Source: Planctomycetaceae bacterium (lineage in GTDB: Bacteria > Planctomycetota > Planctomycetia > Pirellulales > Pirellulaceae). From it: DNA of 9,191 nt. The stretch spans positions 1 through 9,191 of the forward strand of contig SKVE01000246.1 of NCBI GenBank assembly GCA_007129635.1, written 5' to 3'. Below the pieces are notes generated by a model, which ran no database searches, was not told the origin of the DNA, and saw nothing but the letters and a program-made list of their open reading frames with translations. Numbering within the stretch: position 1 is the stretch's first letter; the number at the start of each line of letters is the position of its first letter. Positions 8,801 to 9,191 of this stretch are shown piece after piece. A program made the translations under genes and the position numbers.

Positions 8801-8890
8801 GGCTAACAAGCTGACGGGCCCGATTGAGAATAACGCGAGCCACAGCCCCGTGAAAGCAGGCAACATCCGGAAAAAGCTGCGAGAATACAA
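5849..8890 (-). CDS. PSCyt1 / DUF1549 / DUF1553 exported cytochrome-like protein
   Basis: This is a 1013-residue protein. It starts with a signal peptide (MYSRSFFR, hydrophobic core to about A30). A planctomycete cytochrome-c-like domain follows with heme motif CFKCH (48-52) and M98 in VMPPPEAK as possible distal ligand. DUF1549 (PSCyt2) spans about 151-360 and has a second CXXCH, CAQCH (330-334), in the family's conserved GCAQCHTHKYDPV block. Residues about 460-610 look like an inserted beta-rich, carbohydrate-binding-like domain. DUF1553 (PSD1) runs from about N708 to near 1000, with NRHWAAFFGNGLV, MPTHPELLDWLA and SNTPLQALTLMND. The role is unproven; links to polysaccharide use are often proposed from context. 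The TTG at 8890 is preferred: GGAG lies 8 nt upstream, an in-frame TGA is two codons upstream, and it supplies the Arg residues of the signal peptide. The ATG at 8866 is the alternative. Confidence 0.94.
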   Translation of the reverse strand: MYSRSFFRMLPAFTGLWLALFSIGPVSLLADSVPDFNREVRPILSQHCFKCHGPDEATRMSGLRLDHRQDALAAIVPGDPEQSELVRRIFSSSDFEVMPPPEAKLPMTDQQRDVLRRWVEAGADYQPHWAFVAPQKPPLPEVQPSDWPQRPLDHFVLEQLEARGRSPSSQADRATLIRRVSLDLIGLPPTPDQVDQFIADEAPDAYERLVDRLLASEHYGERWARRWLDLARYADTNGYEKDRPRSIWPYRDWVIHALNDGMPFDQFTIQQIAGDMLPEATLDQRIATGFHRNTMLNEEGGIDPLEFRFHAMTDRVATTGTAWLGLTLGCAQCHTHKYDPVSHHEYFGVMALLNNADEPELELPQEDLDAQHRRNVQQAEQLLAQLPEQFPVEEEGDRPIDDRRRAELDRRWADWLQQQRSVAVDWTPWRPVEATSNLPLLTVQSDDSVFASGDFTKDDTYRLRFAAPKREIYAVRLEVLPDPRLPADGPGMTYYEGTKGDFFLGVFQLSDGQQPLPIASASASYAKNRFGNHPVSAELTLDGDPQTGWSVHDRTGERHVAVYVLDSPWSGESDLHLTMTFGRHFASSLGRFRISVTDDPRAGQALDLPEQADQWLPLPESQWPDQVREPLWHAFLLSLPELAEPAKKIQQLLKRPEYPTTLVMQERPPENPRPTHLHHRGEFLEPQEQIDPGVPAFLPPLPADQPPNRLTFARWLVSEDNPLTARVTVNRHWAAFFGNGLVTTMDDFGYQGQMPTHPELLDWLAVQFMHSGWSLKWLHQEIVMSATYQQSSRVTEELAKWDPDNRWLARGPRVRLEAELIRDGALLSSGLLSDTLGGPSVFPPQPEGVTTEGTYGPLTWKASTGPDRYRRSLYTFLKRTAPFAMYNTFDAPTGESCVARRDVSNTPLQALTLMNDVVFLEAAQALGKEFSDRDEPLKDRMTLLFRRVVVRSPDPEELDALIAFYLDQRTRFENDQLDAATVAGQADGDLVEQAVWTVIARILLNLDETITKT

Positions 8891-8898
8891 CGCTCAGA

Positions 8899-8904
8899 CT
8901 CCAA
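8899..8904 (-). promoter_or_regulatory. Ribosome binding site supporting a TTG start
   Basis: TTGGAG on the - strand, with GGAG ending 8 nt before the TTG at 8890. No comparable site precedes the alternative ATG at 8866, so this element favours the TTG start of the PSCyt1/DUF1549/DUF1553 gene. Confidence 0.55.
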
Positions 8905-8968
8905 TGATTTCGAGTTCTAACGTGCCATGTCTGCAAGTCCGATTTGGCCCCGTACTGGGTATGCATGA

Positions 8969-8997
8969 ATGATAGCTTATGCGACGCCTTGTGGGAA
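8969..8997 (-). promoter_or_regulatory. Tentative sigma-70-type promoter for the leftward operon
   Basis: On the - strand TTCCCA (8997-8992) and TATCAT (8974-8969) are separated by 17 nt and lie about 80 nt upstream of the TTG start. Each hexamer matches the consensus at four or five of six positions. It is the best candidate seen in the gap, but such matches occur by chance and planctomycete promoters are poorly characterised. Confidence 0.2.
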
Positions 8998-9019
8998 TCG
9001 TTGGGGCGGTACAAGAACG

Positions 9020-9046
9020 AAAAAAAACCGGGCCATCAAGGCCCGG
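9020..9046 (-). terminator. Strong intrinsic terminator, leftward
   Basis: CCGGGCC (9028-9034) and GGCCCGG (9040-9046) form a perfect 7-bp stem around ATCAA. On the - strand the stem is followed directly by eight T residues (the A-run at 9020-9027). This is a textbook Rho-independent terminator for transcription entering from the right, so a leftward gene must end at or beyond the right edge. It also insulates the DUF1549 operon from that gene. Confidence 0.88.
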
Positions 9047-9166
9047 CAGAAGATGATTGGCGGAAGGGGTCGGGAGTGGCGTGTTCAATTTGTTTGGCTT
9101 TCGGCTGATTTCGTGTTTTTGCGTCGATCGGTTTCTGTTCCGATTCGGCGGCAGATTCTTGAGACC

Positions 9167-9187
9167 CCCGCGGGCTTGTCCCGCTGG
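9167..9187. repeat. Imperfect palindrome at the window edge
   Basis: GCGGG (9170-9174) and CCCGC (9180-9184) pair around CTTGT. After one mismatch the stem extends with CC (9167-9168) and GG (9186-9187). It resembles the short interspersed palindromes found between genes in many bacteria. Only one copy is in the window, so repetitive status cannot be judged here. Confidence 0.35.
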
Positions 9188-9191
9188 TGAA

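Larger units (their letters stand above)
8891..9191. other. Intergenic region without a convincing gene
   Basis: This gap of about 300 nt holds the ribosome binding site and probable promoter of the leftward operon and the leftward terminator at 9020-9046. The remaining 145 nt to the edge is lower in GC than the genes. It carries a - strand frame open from the edge to a TGA at 9036-9038 (about 51 codons, Ser/Gln/Lys/Pro-rich), which could be a low-complexity C-terminus of the next gene. Its stop would fall in the terminator loop and its third positions are not clearly GC-biased, so I do not call it. Another - strand frame stops nearer 9087, leaving a more usual distance to the terminator. Confidence 0.6.

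Noticed and set aside
1..9191. CRISPR array, tRNA, insertion sequence, toxin-antitoxin or defence island
   Set aside because: No regularly spaced repeats, cloverleaf, transposase motifs or typical small toxin pairs were seen on either strand.

Overview
The window looks like a piece of a planctomycete chromosome, most likely from the Pirellulaceae or a close relative. Three things support this. There is a large secreted protein with the cytochrome-c-like (PSCyt1) / DUF1549 / DUF1553 layout, translationally coupled to a Tat-exported DUF1501 protein, a gene pair that is greatly expanded in Planctomycetota. There are secreted HEAT-type and PQQ-propeller proteins beside it. Base composition is moderately GC-rich and similar throughout, with no visible sign of recent transfer. 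No phage, transposon, CRISPR, tRNA or rRNA is visible.

Left half (+ strand, 3-3654): three genes read rightward. First is the 3' part of an exported protein with a helical-repeat N-terminal half and a beta-sandwich C-terminal half. After a 35-nt gap comes an exported PQQ-like beta-propeller protein. Its stop codon overlaps the start of aroA (EPSP synthase, shikimate pathway) in a GTGA junction. A hairpin followed by T-rich sequence ends this unit at about 3681-3708.

Right half (- strand, 3702-8890): three genes read leftward and converge on aroA. In order of transcription they are the PSCyt1/DUF1549/DUF1553 protein (TTG start with a good ribosome binding site), the DUF1501 protein (ATGA overlap), and after about 60 nt a small SAM-dependent methyltransferase of unknown substrate. 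The first two are exported and probably act together outside the cytoplasmic membrane; their biochemical role is not established. The methyltransferase appears cytoplasmic and its link to the pair is only positional.

Right edge (8891-9191): about 300 nt without a convincing gene. It holds the presumed promoter region of the leftward operon, a strong leftward intrinsic terminator (9020-9046) that must serve a gene beyond the window, and an imperfect palindrome at the extreme end.

I did not find a convincing undescribed system. The points most worth checking are the Phe at the EPSP synthase position equivalent to E. coli Pro101, the coupling of aroA to an exported propeller gene, the methyltransferase with possible alternative hairpins before its start, and a marked excess of the palindrome CGATCG.
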